64,000 nucleotides of DNA, from assembly GCA_030248215.1 (NCBI GenBank), contig JASANG010003724.1:178660-242659 (forward strand), given 5' to 3'. A model generated the notes under the pieces. That model did no database searches. It was not told the origin of the DNA and saw only the letters and a program-made list of their open reading frames with translations. The translations under genes and the position numbers were made by a program. The stretch is from Enoplolaimus lenunculus. Taxonomy: Eukaryota; Nematoda; Enoplea; Enoplida; Thoracostomopsidae. Positions 37,299 through 50,109 of the stretch are shown piece after piece (positions within the stretch are counted from its first letter, which is position 1; the number at the start of each line of letters is the position of its first letter).

Positions 37299-38612
37299 GA
37301 TGAAAAACTGTCTGCCGATCTTTCTTTCGGCCAGTTTGTCTGTTCAGGAATTTTATCAGTGCTTCTATGAGCCTACATACATGGGTGAGTTAAGTATTTT
37401 GTAAAAGCTTTGCCTAAAATAAACTTGGAAGCTATTGACAATTTGAAATTATTTTGTAAGAATAATAATTTTACTGTATTAAAAAATGCGGTCCATGTGA
37501 AAATCAGGGGTAGAGAGTTTTTCTGTGGACTAGAATAGAGTAAACTTAAGCTTTAGACGAACCTTTTGCTTGGCTTAGGCTTAGGCTTAGGCTTAGGAAT
37601 ATGCGTATTCTTACGCTTAGGTTTATATTTAGGCTTAGGCTTAGATTCAGGAATATGCTTATAATACTGTTGCGTCCCTGTTCTTTACATAGGCTAAAAT
37701 TGCAAAGCCAAACGATTCTTGAACAAAACCATCGAATGTTGCATGAAGAACAGTTGGATCATTAATATAAATGTTTTCTCCGGCGAAATCTCACTTAATA
37801 TTTTCCTAGGATGCAGGGTCTTGGTTCAAAGATCAAGGGTTCAACGCGTTCAATTGGGCAATGTTGAAATTTGCATAGTGCGAATGAAATCGAACTGACC
37901 AAACATCCGTTAATCATCAACCTGCATTCGTCGACTGGCAAAAACTTTGATTCGCATAAATATCACAAAACCAGGTAAAAACAATGAACGCAGAAAAATG
38001 TCAAGAATATTACTAGCAGATATATATTTTATAAAATTTATATCCACAGCAAATTTTTAAATTTTAGACAACAAAGGTCATTAAGTTTAGTTAGTGTAAA
38101 CGTACGAGGAATTTGATAACTTTTTTTCACTTTAACTCTTATTAAATAAAATTTGAACCATTTCAGTTTGAGAGAGTTGACTTGTCAGCAAAAATTAAAT
38201 CAGTTTTCGTGACACTGCAAACAGAAGTACATGAGGTGAGATACGGCGTAAAACTACTCTACACTTGAGTTTTTACTTGAAATAAAAATTTTGAACGCTT
38301 TTCCTGACAAAAATTCTACAAAACATGGTCAAGTGTCGCTCGAGTTAGACACACGAAACATTTTGTCAGTGTGTTTTTTTTCAAAATTCCCGCAGTAAAA
38401 TTTGAAGAAAAATTATTGTTTTCAATGATGCTCGTGCACATGTGACAATTGGAGCGAATATGCAACTGAATTTTTAAAATATATCAATGAATACTGACTG
38501 AGAAACGTGAGTAACATTTTAAATATGGCAGGGGTGAAATTGAATAAATGAAGAAGGTATGGTTGTATGCAAGAGATGGGATCGAGCGATACATCCCAAC
38601 GCGGCAACTTGT
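37299..38612 (+). CDS. Candidate exons of an unrecognised gene, left arm
   Basis: Three + strand stretches have splice-like borders. First, 37300-37386 after tttacag, reading MKNCLPIFLSASLSVQEFYQ and ending before gtgagt. Second, about 38167-38235 after atttcag, reading FERVDLSAKIKSVFVTLQTE and ending before gtgaga. Third, about 38551-38613, reading VWLYARDGIERYIPTRQLVE before gtaaac. The phases of the first and second do not join directly, so an exon is missing or one call is wrong. No family recognised. They sit upstream of, and divergent from, the Reeler gene. Confidence 0.28.
37490..37695. mobile_element. TTAGGC-bearing MITE with 8-bp target-site duplication
   Basis: Starts ggtccatgtgaaaatcag and ends gttctttacataggct. 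Flanks AAAAATGC (37482-37489) and AAAATTGC (37696-37703) differ at one base. Inside are gcttggcttaggcttaggc and a second array near 37630. This and 28651-28805 establish an 8-bp duplication for the family. Confidence 0.75.
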
Positions 38613-38828
38613 GGAGGTAAACAACATAAAAGATAATTTTATAGCTTTTCCTTCAACTTGGGAAAAAAGTTTTTTTCAAACCCTTTTATCACAGCTGGAA
38701 GCTGTCTTGAATTTCTCTGCTGTCTTAACAAAAACATAGGATCGGTCAAAGCTGTCCTGATGTCTGCTCCTGCTGTCTTAGCAGAAACATACGATCAAAG
38801 CTTAACTCGGCTACTCCACCTAGGGTGT

Positions 38829-39433
38829 CACCGGATATCCGTTTCCATTTCTAGAAAAAATCTGTGTACGTTTCCATTTTCGTTATTGAGATGCTGAAAT
38901 CTTTGGTATTTTTATGCTCAAAATTAGTTATAAATCATGCTGCGATTGTTTGATATGATATAAAAGTTTCTTAAAAAATTGGGCCCCCCCATTTTTTACC
39001 CTAAAAAAAAAAAACCCAATATTCCAACAAAAAAAAACACTCTTCTCTCCCTCTTCCTTTTCTTTTTCTCCCCCTTCCCTTTTTCTCCTTCCTCCAGAGA
39101 AAAAACAAAAACAACACAACTCCCGCGCAAAAAACGACTCCCGCAGCCACAAAAAAGTTCAACATCGCGGCTGTTTCAGCGAAAAATATTGCTACAGCAG
39201 CGTTTACCGCTGTGCTCTCACTCCTCTTAGAATTGGTCCAAAGTCTTAAATAATTGTAAGCGCATCTGTTATTTTTTCTCAAATGCTTCAGAAAGTCGGC
39301 CAAACATTTCTATATATGCTACTTAGTCAATTTTATTGGCAAAGAAACATCTATTTATTTATCATCAGTTTTCCGTCTGTGTTTATTTTGATGGCGTAGG
39401 TATCCATTTCTGTTTCCGTGTTTTGTGATCCGG
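38829..39433. mobile_element. Degenerate CCGTTTCC-type MITE with a low-complexity middle, left arm
   Basis: Left part agggtgtcaccggatatccg and right part gtatccatttctgtttccg resemble the ends of the CAGGGTG family. The middle (about 38975-39120) is unlike the rest of the window: a c-run, a-runs and a long ct-rich tract. The mirror position in the right arm (about 47636-47725) is instead almost pure A. I regard this block as unreliable or hypervariable. Confidence 0.45.
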
Positions 39434-39721
39434 TTACTCTATATATCAAGCAATTGTAGTATGTTTATTAAAGTTATAGAGGGCTGAAAGAAATTTAGCA
39501 ATAAAATGAATTTTCTTGTTTGTTAATAAAATTCATATAATTCCATCAGTAAATTCGCATAGTATGCCGATTCAAAAATTTCACATACAATTCGCAAAAT
39601 CTCTGCAATCAAATATGCCCAAAAAGGTGTTAAAAAGAGCATGTTGACGACGCCTCTGACATTCGTTTTAGCATTTCGTTGGTATTGTCCGTTCTCACAA
39701 ATAAAAATAGAGTTGTTCTTT

Positions 39722-40379
39722 CAGGGCTGATTACCGGAAAAAATCAACGGAATAATCGGTTTTTTCGTGTTCTTTCGGATGCGTGAAAGAAACGGATATT
39801 GTTTTGTAAAAATACATTAATCTTAGCGCATAAAAGTTGCCTAACATTGACAACACGTCTGTGGCAAAATAACGGAAGCGGATAGTGGTCTAAATACGAA
39901 AACGGATATTGAAGTAAAGATTTTTGCCAACACACTTTAGGTGTGCAAATATTCACGAAGCTTGCTAAAGGTTTCCAACAAAAAATAGCGGATGCATCAA
40001 CATTTTGTGCCATGTTAGTTTTAACGGGCGTGCAGGTTTCTGGCGGTTGGGTCCATAAAATAGTAGATTCAGATTCTAGATTACATTTTTTGAGTAAGCT
40101 TTAGGAACTCATTTTTGCAACGCATAGGTTTAGGAATACGCTTAACTACTGTTACGCCCCTTAATTAACACTGGCCGAAATTTTTAAGATTTGGCTGAAT
40201 TTCGTAAATCTTTATTTCATTTAGAACAATTGCAACATCTTCGTAAGGTAAAAATTGCCAGATAGATATCTACATGATTTATATCTAATTTTGAGCGTAA
40301 AAACAGAATTTTTGTTATTTCTATATTTATGGGAACGGAAGCCGGTTTTTAACGCAAACGGATATTCACTTACACCCTG
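39722..40379. mobile_element. hAT-like MITE, CAGGGCTG...CACCCTG ends, with TTAGGC-type insert
   Basis: Starts cagggctgattaccggaaa and ends ggatattcacttacaccctg. Subterminal ggaaac/ccgtt motifs match the 22465-23303 family. Within it, about 40010-40178 carries aacgggcgtgcaggtttctgg and cgccccttaattaacactggc, the ends of the TTAGGC family, so it appears to be a nested insertion. Confidence 0.6.
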
Positions 40380-41310
40380 AATATTGCTCCATATGTTTAA
40401 AATGCGGTCGTAGACAAGCTAACATACTTTTCCTATACAACGATAACGATAAGTGCTCGCTCAATATAAAAACTCAAGCATATTTAATCGCGTAATATTA
40501 AATTTTGCATATAAAACTGCAAATTCAATTAAATCAATATTGTGTATGTAAAATATACTTTCGATATTAATCATCACCATAACTGCACAAAACTTACGTT
40601 GAACAACCTGAACAAAAGAATAGGAGGTTGCCGGCAGTAAAAACTTACTGTTTTTAGCTGCAACGAAATCTATAAAACAAAAATTTTCCTGAATTAATTT
40701 GCACTGTGATGGAACTGCTCTCATACAAATACGCCCTTACACCAAGCCATACTTACGCTTACAAGACAACTCTAATTTCCTAAAAGAGATAGCGACTAAA
40801 ATTTCAATCTAAAAACTTTCCACGTGCGGCTAAATGCTGTTCACGCAATTGAGTTAGACATAGCGGCGGCTGTTTAAACAATTAGACAACTAAATCTGAA
40901 TATAATATAAAAATATACATCATACAGTTTTAAATTTGAAAACATATGAGACAGTTATGATTAGAAACAATTATACTGAGCTGTATCAAAACGGCGCCCG
41001 TAGATGATCTAAATAAGTTGGAAAGAAATTGCGTAGCACAGTCGAAATATATCAAATTGAAAAGCGGTAACGGACGCCCATTAACACAACTTGTACAAGT
41101 CCCCGAGAAACAGACTAGCGCGCAAGTAAAATTTTTACAACGCGAGTTACACATCAGTTTAATACACGCTTGCATACCATGCCAAAGTTAAGCCGATAAT
41201 TAACATCTTTTGCGTGCTCCAATTCCATAAGGCACTTTATTTGGTTCAGTAGCCATGCAGACAAACTAATTAGGGTAACTGAAATTAAAGGATTCCAGTC
41301 AAGATTTTGG

Positions 41311-41511
41311 ACTCTATTTTTTCAACTGGTGCTTGCTTTTGCTTACACCCCTCCACCATTAAGCTTAGCCTTTCACAGACCCTTATTAAGAGTATGATTA
41401 CTAGGTACCCTTTCAGGTACTCTCATTAAGGATATAGGCTACTACTGATTCGAATTCCAAATAAGGAATTTTTTTATTACTACTTACCCTCTTATTAGGG
41501 TCGCTACAGTA
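41311..41511. mobile_element. GTAGCGACCC-family MITE, divergent copy, left arm
   Basis: Right end ccctcttattagggtcgctac matches the family end minus its first bases; interior aggtaccctttcaggtac forms a small palindrome like that of 36046-36474. The left border is unclear. Mirror copy about 45391-45590. Confidence 0.5.
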
Positions 41512-42215
41512 TTATTAAACAAAATGTTACATATTAAACATTTTCCAATTTTCCCTCAAGTATTTTAGAACTAAGTTTTATTTGTAATCAATCTTAGAGC
41601 AAAAAAAGACCGACTAAGCATAATAATAACAACAACTTATATTTGCATACTGCAACTCAGACAAGCGAAATGACTCGCGTGCATTATATATAATATATAT
41701 ATTACAGATATGTATATACTGCAAATATAGACATGCAAACGAGAAAAAGACAAATTAACGCAAATCAATGTAAATAATAAAGTGATTGGCAGCCGCATCT
41801 ATAAGATACAAAGGCGTCGTGTGAGAAAACGAATAAATATATATACTTTCTTCTTAAAAAAAGAGAAAAAATGTTGGTGAATGCAGTGCATGTGAATAAT
41901 TAGAAAGAAGTATACACACAAAACTACGAAAATACAATAAATATGAAAACTAATCCACTGTTACGATATATATGTCATGCCCCAAACACTTATTTATTAC
42001 AGTCGATAACTGCGACGTCCTAGTCAAATTGTTTGTCAGGTACTCTAAACAAATTTTATATTCAAGCTGTCACACGCAGTCAATATTTATGCGATATGTG
42101 CAAACTCAAACAGAGAACAACACAAAATTAGCCTTATTTAAACAATTTCGCGTGTTTCACCGTGCGACCGCTATCTGACCTATTTCTGACAAAATACCAC
42201 AAAATACCCGTGTAT

Positions 42216-44754
42216 AAAGTTTATAATTTTGAATTAGTGGAACATGGAACATTCGCCAAAATACCAAAAATTAAAAACTAAAACTGGCTAATATATAATT
42301 TAATTAAGCTAAATGATGTTAGCTACAATTAGTCAATCTTCAAGATAAGTTAAAGTTACACTGCAGCTACTTACTTTCCTTCTGGGTGCATTTAATTTAA
42401 AACCACGTTGCATATTCCTACAATACATATGGTTCAGGCATACATATAGTTGTAGCGTTGCCCCTTTAGGATACATACGTTAGATGTCTCATCTCACCAC
42501 ACCTGGATTCGATATTAACAAATATAATTTTATTACATTTTTGAAACAAAAACGAAACCTTTAACAGCAGGGTACTGAATATTTTAATCTCAACCGGAAA
42601 TGATGCTCAATTCGTTGTTTGCAGGAACGCACTATTCTAAGTGGAACACACGCGTAATTAAACTTCCTGTCAATTCGCGCAGATTACGAACAGCAAAAAC
42701 TGATATCAATAGTTCTTTTCTGGCATAAACCTAGCGAATACCGCATATTTACGGCTATGATGCCAAATTTAACATCTTTCTGCGATTACAGTTTCGTGCA
42801 AGTTAACAACCTTCAAGTTTTCTGCACTGAAATAAAAATGAAAATATCTACGTAAGCTAGTAATTATAATTTCAATTCAGTATGTCTATCAATAGCGGAT
42901 GATTGGTTTCGTTTCGCTTCAAATATGCGGATGATTGGTTCGGTTTCGCTTCAAATATGGTATACAGTTGAGTTTCGCTCGCGATATTTTTATTAGTACA
43001 GTTGTACCTATACTTTGAGAAGTGTCTGTCTAAAAGTGAGGCATATGCTTAGTTTGTCGTTAATGAAATTCACTGAATCCAGTATTTTTCATTTGTTACT
43101 GCTCATTTCCGATAAAAAATTCGGTATTTTTTCGCATTGAGTTACGACGACAAACCGGCATTTTTCAATGTGCGGTTCGGAAACTTCTTTAGTATTGTGC
43201 AAGAATAACCGCATTGTTGCAAAGGCAAAATTGTCAAACGTGTTAGCATTGTTTTTAAACACCTAAAACAGTCTTAATACGACGGAAGCCAATTTATCGC
43301 TTGCCATCCGAATTCTTAAACGCTTCCACCACCAAGAGTTAGTTTACTTATTTTTTGTTGTATTTTGTTTTTAAATTTACTTATGCTGTATTTTTGTTTA
43401 AATTTACTTATGTTCTATTTTTGTTTAAATTTACTTATGTTGTATTTTTGTTTAAATTGACTTAGTTGCATTTTTTTAAAAATTTACTTATTTCTCTGCT
43501 CCCTTGAAAAATAATCGCAAAAACGTTACGAAATCTTTCGCCAATGACGTCGCTTGTTGTATTACGTTGTAGTTGTAGTAACCATCCTTTATGTAACCTA
43601 CATGCTACAATGAGCATTATGTTACAGCAAAGATAGCAAAGCAGCATCTGAATAGTTAAAGTATACACGTTTTCAGTCTGCTAATACAACACAATGGAGC
43701 GAGATGAACGCACAAGTTTTAACGGATAAAAAAATAATAACACGTCAACAAATGTTAGTCATCTTTACCCCCATTTGTGAAAAATCACTATGACATTGAC
43801 AATTATTGGAAAATGGTGATATTTCCATAGAAAACTGTTCGTTCCTAGTCCACCATGTAGAGCTTAGCTACAATATACCGTTTTATCATCTTACTTCTAC
43901 ACTGTTAAACAGCTTTGAAAACTACATAAAACGCCCAAAAGTTTCTTGTTTGTTTTGCGAACAGTGGAAACTGTTACAACGCAATTCGTACTTGAGCACC
44001 GCGATCTGCTTGCTATACATTTCGCGTTCCACACAGGCTTCCACAATAACTATTACTAGTCAACACAGTTGCACAAATGTGCAACTCGCATAATGTACTG
44101 GACGGACGGCTGGTAATTTTAACTCTTTTACATGAATGTTATTAAGCAAGTGTAACTGATCACAGAACTTGGAAAAGTTTACCTAAGTATGGCCGCTATA
44201 TACTACACAGCATTCCAACGATGAATTGAATACAGCTGTAATCAAAAGTGTATAAATGGATTGCAGTAGCACAACGTGGCGAACTAAACAGTCTTTCAAC
44301 CCGGTTTTCAACTTAGACGCCAGGGTCCATATTTTCAAATGCGTACAGGATCTATCACCAGTTAGTAGTATGTTTTCAAACAGAGGAATTCCGTCAGTTG
44401 TGGGTCTCGAAATCGGTACGAACATCGGACAAACTAGATGCGAAAAGGCTAAATGTACCGAATTTGAAACCTACCACTTGCTTGTTCGAAAGATCAACAA
44501 CTGATCATAAGTAGCAGAACATTCGTGAACCCAAGCATAACACTTTTGACCACTTGCTAACTACATAGAGATAAGCGTAAGCAATTGCAAATTTATCAAT
44601 ATAACACAATGACGATCACATGAATGAAACGTAAGCAGCAAAACAAATTGATCCATTAAGTGAAGGCACATGAAAAATCAACAGTCAGAGGCGTATATAC
44701 AAATGTGGAGTCAAGTGTAACAACTAAACAAACATAGACATATAACACAATACG
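42216..44754. other. Unique loop between the inverted-repeat arms
   Basis: About 2.5 kb that is not mirrored. It holds a two-copy 33-bp tandem repeat (about 42893-42958, cggatgattggtt...cgcttcaaatatg), a 27-bp tandem repeat (43367-43490) and AT-rich sequence. Open frames of 80-95 codons at 43806-44093 and 44256-44504 show no family features and no splice support, so I do not call a gene. Confidence 0.6.
43367..43490. repeat. About 27-bp tandem repeat in the loop, around five copies
   Basis: Unit tgtatttttgtttaaatt plus tacttatg, repeated about five times with growing divergence at both ends. Confidence 0.85.
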
Positions 44755-44960
44755 GGGGGGGTGGGGGTATTTTGTAGAATAGGTGATAGGGCGAGGTGAA
44801 GGAGATTGTTTAATAGGTATTTTGTGTTGTTTTTTGGTTTGAAAGATATAGTGGGTGAAGTTGATATAAAATTTGTTTAGAGTACTGAAAAATTGATAGG
44901 ACTCGAGTTATCGCTGTATAAATAAGTGTTTGGAATATATATCGTACAGGGTTAGTTTTC
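44745..44960. other. C-poor, error-like sequence beside the loop
   Basis: It begins with a g-run (acggggggggtggggg) and has only 6 C in 180 nt at 44761-44940. Reverse-complemented, it aligns to 41955-42215 if many G or short groups are dropped. That pattern suggests poor consensus rather than evolution. Confidence 0.6.
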
Positions 44961-46518
44961 ATATTTATTGTATTTTCGAGTTTTGTGTGTATACTTCTTT
45001 CTAATTATTCAATCACTCATTCACCAACATTTTTTTCTTTTTTTAAGAAGAAAGTATATATATTTATTCGTTTTCTCACACGACGCCTTTGTATCTTATA
45101 GATGCGGCTGCCAATCACTTTATTATTTACATTGATTTGCGTTAATTTGTCTTTTTCTCGTTTCATGTCTATATTTCAGTATATACATATCTGTAATATA
45201 TATATTATATATAATGCACGCGAGTCATTTCGCTTGTCTGAGTTGCAGTATGCAAATATAAGTTGTTGTTATTATTATGCTTAGTCGGTCTTTTTTTGCT
45301 CTAAGATTGATTACAAATAAAACTTAGTTCTAAAATACTTGAGGGAAAATTTGAAAATGTTTAATATGTAACATTTTGTTTAATAATACTGTAGCGACCC
45401 TAATAAGAGGGTAAGTAGTAATAAAAAAGTTCCTTATTTGGAATTCGAATCAGTAGTAGCCTATATCCTTAATGAGAGTACCTGAAAGGGTACCTAGTAA
45501 TCATACTCTTAATAAGGGTCTGTGAAAGGCTAAGCTTAATGGTGGAGGGGTGTAAGCAAAAGCAAGCACCAGTTGAAAAAATAGAGTCCAAAATCTTGAC
45601 TGGAATCCTTTAATTTCAGTTACCCTAATTAGTTTGTCTGCATGGCTACTGAACCAAATAAAGTGCCTTATGGAATTGGAGCACTCAAAAGATGTTAATT
45701 ATCGGCTTAACTTTGGCATGGTATGCAAGCGTGTATTAAACTGATGTGTAACTCGCGTTGTAAAAATTTTACTTGCGCGCTAGTCTGTTTCTCGGGGACT
45801 TGTACAAGTTGTGTTAATGGGCGTCCGTTACCGCTTTTCAATTTGATATATTTCGACTGTGCTACGCAATTTCTTTCCAACTTATTTAGATCATCTACGG
45901 GCGCCGTTTTGATACAGCTCAGTATAATTGTTTCTAATCATAACTGTCTCATATGTTTTCAAATTTAAAACTGTATGATGTATATATTTATATTATATTC
46001 AGATTTAGTTGTCTAATTGTTTAAACAGCCGCCGCTATGTCTAACTCAATGGCGTGAACAGCATTTAGCCGCACGTGGAAAGTTTTTAGATTGAAATTTT
46101 AGTCGCTATCTCTTTTAGGAAATTAGAGTTGTCTTGTAAGCGTAAGTATGGCTTGGTGTAAGGGCGTATTTGTATGAGAGCAGTTCCATCACAGTGCAAA
46201 TTAATTCAGGAAAATTTTTGTTTTATAGATTTCGTTGCAGCTAAAAACAGTAAGTTTTTACTACCGGCAACCTCCTATTCTTTTGTTCAGGTTGTTCAAC
46301 GTAAGTTTTGTGCAGTTATGGTGATGATTAATATCGAAAGTATATTTTACATACACAATATTGATTTAATTGAATTTGCAGTTTTATATGCAAAATTTAA
46401 TATTACGCGATTAAATATGCTTGAGTTTTTATATTGAGCGAGCACTTATCGTTATCGTTGTATAGGAAAAGTATGTTAGCTTGTCTACGACCGCATTTTA
46501 AACATATGGAGCAATATT

Positions 46519-47175
46519 CAGGGTGTAAGTGAATATCCGTTTGCGTTAAAAACCGGCTTCCGTTCCCATTAATATAGAAATAACAAAAATTCTGTTTTTA
46601 CGCTCAAAATTAGATATAAATCATGTAGATATCAATCTGGCAATTTTTATCTTACGAAGATGTTGCAATTGTTCTAAATGAAATAAAGATTTACGAAATT
46701 CAGCCAAATCTTAAAAATTTCGGCCAGTGTTAATTAAGGGGCGTAACAGTAGTTAAGCGTATTCCTAAACCTAAGCGTTGCAAAAATGAGTTCCTAAAGC
46801 TTACTCAAAAAATGTAATCTAGAATCTGAATCTACTATTTTATGGACCCAACCGCCAGAAACCTGCACGCCCGTTAAAACTAACATGGCACAAAATGTTG
46901 ATGCATCCGCTATTTTTTGTTGGAAACCTTTAGCAAGCTTCGTGAATATTTGCACACCTAAAGTGTGTTGGCAAAAATCTTTACTTCAATATCCGTTTTC
47001 GTCTTTAGACCACTATCCGCTTCCGTTATTTTGCCACAGACGTGTTGTCAATGTTAGGCAACTTTTATGCGCTAAGATTAATGTATTTTTACAAAACAAT
47101 ATCCGTTTCTTTCACACATCCGAAAGAACACGAAAAAACCGATTATTCCGTTGATTTTTTCCTGTAATCAGCCCT
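46519..47175. mobile_element. Mirror copy of the 39722-40379 MITE
   Basis: Begins cagggtgtaagtgaatatcc and ends gtaatcagccctg. Same nested TTAGGC-type insert, with a few base changes from the left copy. Confidence 0.6.
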
Positions 47176-47635
47176 GGAAGAACGACTCTATTTTTATTTG
47201 TGAGAACGGACAATACCAACGAAATGCTAAACGAATGTCAGAGGCGTCGTCAACATGCTCTTTTTAACACCTTTTTGGGCATATTTGATTGCAGAGATTT
47301 TGCGAATTGTGTGTGAAATTTTTGAATCGGCATACTATGCGAATTTACTGATGGAATTATATGAATTTTATTAACAAACAAGAAAATTTATTTTATTGCT
47401 AAATTTCTTTCAGCCCTCTATAACTTTAATAAACATACTTTACAATTGCTTTATATATAAGATTAACCTGATCACAAAACATGGAAACAGAAATGGATAC
47501 CTACGCCATTAAAAATAAACATAGATGGAAAACTGATGATAAATAAATAGATGTTTCTTTTTGCCAATAAAATTGACTAAGTAGCATATATAGAAATGTT
47601 TGGCCGACTTTCTGAAGCATTTGAGAAAAAATAAC

Positions 47636-47636
47636 A

Positions 47637-47676
<40 letters not shown>

Positions 47677-47725
47677 AAAAAAAAAAAACACAAAAAAAAA
47701 AAAAAACACCAAAAAAACAAAAAAA
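47636..47725. repeat. Poly-A low-complexity block
   Basis: Almost only A with scattered c. It replaces several hundred bases present at the mirror position in the left arm. An assembly or base-calling failure at a low-complexity tract is the simplest reading. Confidence 0.8.
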
Positions 47726-48893
47726 ACACAGATTTTTTTCTGATATATGATAGGATATTTCCCGTGGCACCCTAGGTGTAGTAGCCGAGTTAAGCTTTGA
47801 TCGTGTTTCTGTAAGATAGCAGGAGCAGACATCAGGACAGCTTTGACGATCTATGTTTTTGTTAAGACAGCAGAGAAATTCAAGACAGCTTCCAGCTGTG
47901 ATAAAAGGGTTTGAAAAAAACTTTTTTCCCAAGTTGAAGGAAAAGCTATAAAATTATCCTTTTATGTTGTTTACCTCCACTTGTTGCCGCGTTGGGATGT
48001 ATCGCTCGATCCCATCTCTTGCATACAACCATACCTTCTTCATTTATTCAATTTCACGCCTGCCATATTTAAAATGTTACTCACGTTTCTCAGTCAGTAT
48101 TCATTGATATATTTTAAAAATTCAGTTGCATATTCGCTCCAATTGTCACATGTGCACGAGCATCATTGAAAACAATAATTTTTCTTCAAATTTTACTGCG
48201 GGAATTTTGAAAAAAACGCACTCACAAAATGTTTCGTGTGTCTAACTCGAGCGACACTTGACCATGTTTTGTAGAATTTTTGTCAGGAAAAGCGTTCAAA
48301 ATTTTTGTTTCAAGTAAAAACTCAAGTGTAGAGTAGTTTTACGCCGCATCTCACCTCATGTACTTCTGTTTGCAGTGTCACGAAAACTGATTTAATTTTT
48401 GCTGACAAGTCAACTCTCTCAAACTGAAATGGTTCAAATTTTATTTAATAAGAGTTAAAGTGAAAAAAAGTTATCAAATTCCTCGTACATTTACACTAAC
48501 TAAACTTAATGACCTTTGTTGTCTAAAATTTAAAAATTTGCTGTGGATATAAATTTTACAAAATATATATCTGCTAGTAATATTCTTGACATTTTTCTGC
48601 GTTCATTGTTTTTACCTGGTTTTGTGATATTTATGCGAATCAAAGTTTTTGCCAGTCGACGAATGCAGGTTGATGATTAACGGATGTTTGGCAGTTCGAT
48701 TTCATTCGCACTATGCAAATTTCAACATTGCCCAATTGAACGCGTTGAACCCTTGATCTTTGAACCAAGACCCTGCATCCTAGGAAAATATTAAGTGAGA
48801 TTTCGCCGGAGAAAACATTTATATTAATGATCCAACTGTTCTTCATGCAACATTCGATGGTTTTGTTCAAGAATCGTTTGGCTTTGCAATTTT

Positions 48894-49099
48894 AGCCTAT
48901 GTAAAGAACAGGGACGCAACAGTATTATAAGCATATTCCTGAACCTAAGCCTAAGCCTAAATATAAACCTAAGCGTAAGAATACGCATATTCCTAAGCCT
49001 AAGCCTAAGCCTAAGCCAAGCAAAAGGTTCGTCTAAAGCTTAAGTTTACTCTATTCTAGTCCACAGAAAAACTCTCTACCCCTGATTTTCACATGGACC
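48894..49099. mobile_element. Mirror copy of the TTAGGC-bearing MITE 37490-37695
   Basis: Starts agcctatgtaaagaacag, ends ttttcacatggacc, with cctaagcctaagcctaagcc inside. Flanks gcaatttt and gcattttt keep the 8-bp duplication. Confidence 0.75.
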
Positions 49100-50109
49100 G
49101 CATTTTTTAATACAGTAAAATTATTATTTTTACAAAATAATTTCAAATTGTCAATTGCTTCCAAGTTTATTTTAGGCAAAGCTTTTACAAAATACTTAAC
49201 TCACCCATGTATGTAGGCTCATAGAAGCACTGATAAAATTCCTGAACAGACAAACTGGCCGAAAGAAAGATCGGCAGACAGTTTTTCATCTGTAAATACG
49301 AAAGAATTGTTTAAAATAAATCAAGTTAAATTCAATGTTCAATTATAAATCTTAATTGATATGAATATTTTAGTTTTGCATTAAATGTTACGATATACCA
49401 AATATCTTGAATAGTGCTTTCAGCATTAGCTCAAGTGTTATACAAAAAATCAAAAACATGCTGCTAACTAGTTGGTTTGGTTAAAGAATTTAGCAATGAG
49501 TTAAATTTGAACAAAGATTTATAATTAATTATGAAGAATCGTGGGTTTTAAAACGAGTATCGTGAATGAAGCAAATTGTTTTATATTCTGCATGATTGTG
49601 ATAGCTGACACTGGTTTTTCACCTTTGTGTCTTTTTTTACATTTTACCTTAGCGTTGTCGCGCAATAGCTAAAATCACTTTAAATACTAAGCAAACAGGC
49701 AGATCCTTTGGGCCATCCATTGCCTAGGCTCGTCAACAAAAGCAACATTTTGTGCAAAGCTTAGTGTCAAAATTTGTATTCCGCCTTCAAAAATGTTCGA
49801 ATCCGCCAAAGATCAATCGTCACATTGATGGTAAAGGTTAGATGGTATACATTGAAGCAGGCAATTTTAGCGTAATTTAGGTTGTTCATAATCACAACGG
49901 TATTGTTTCCTCGGTCGTTTGGTCACAGGAGCGGCGCGCCGTGTAAAGTTCTCGAAGAAGTCAAGTATAAGCCACGTCATGCGTTGACCGATAAACATAG
50001 ATTGAATATGCGCATTCAAATTATCAAACTTATTGCTGACAAAGAGCTTGACGTAACCATACAACCTCAACTGGAAAGTGGAGCTATTTATAAGGGTAAT
50101 TATAACATA

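Larger units (their letters stand above)
22083..42215 (+). repeat. Left arm of a giant inverted repeat
   Basis: This segment reappears reverse-complemented at about 44755-64000. Paired positions sum to 86898 near the loop (39744-41175), about 86588 at 38.5 kb, 86584 at 36 kb, 86578-86580 from 32.5 to 24 kb and 86083 at 22083. Each step marks an indel between the arms. 22083 is not a true border, because its partner is base 64000, the window's last base. Identity is very high over long blocks; I did not compute it. Confidence 0.93.

Noticed and set aside
43806-44504. Open frames in the loop as genes
   Set aside because: 80-95 codons, no motifs, no splice logic, AT-rich composition typical of non-coding DNA here.
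47501-47932. 143-codon open frame rich in Phe
   Set aside because: Produced by the poly-A block read on the minus strand; low complexity, probably an artefact.
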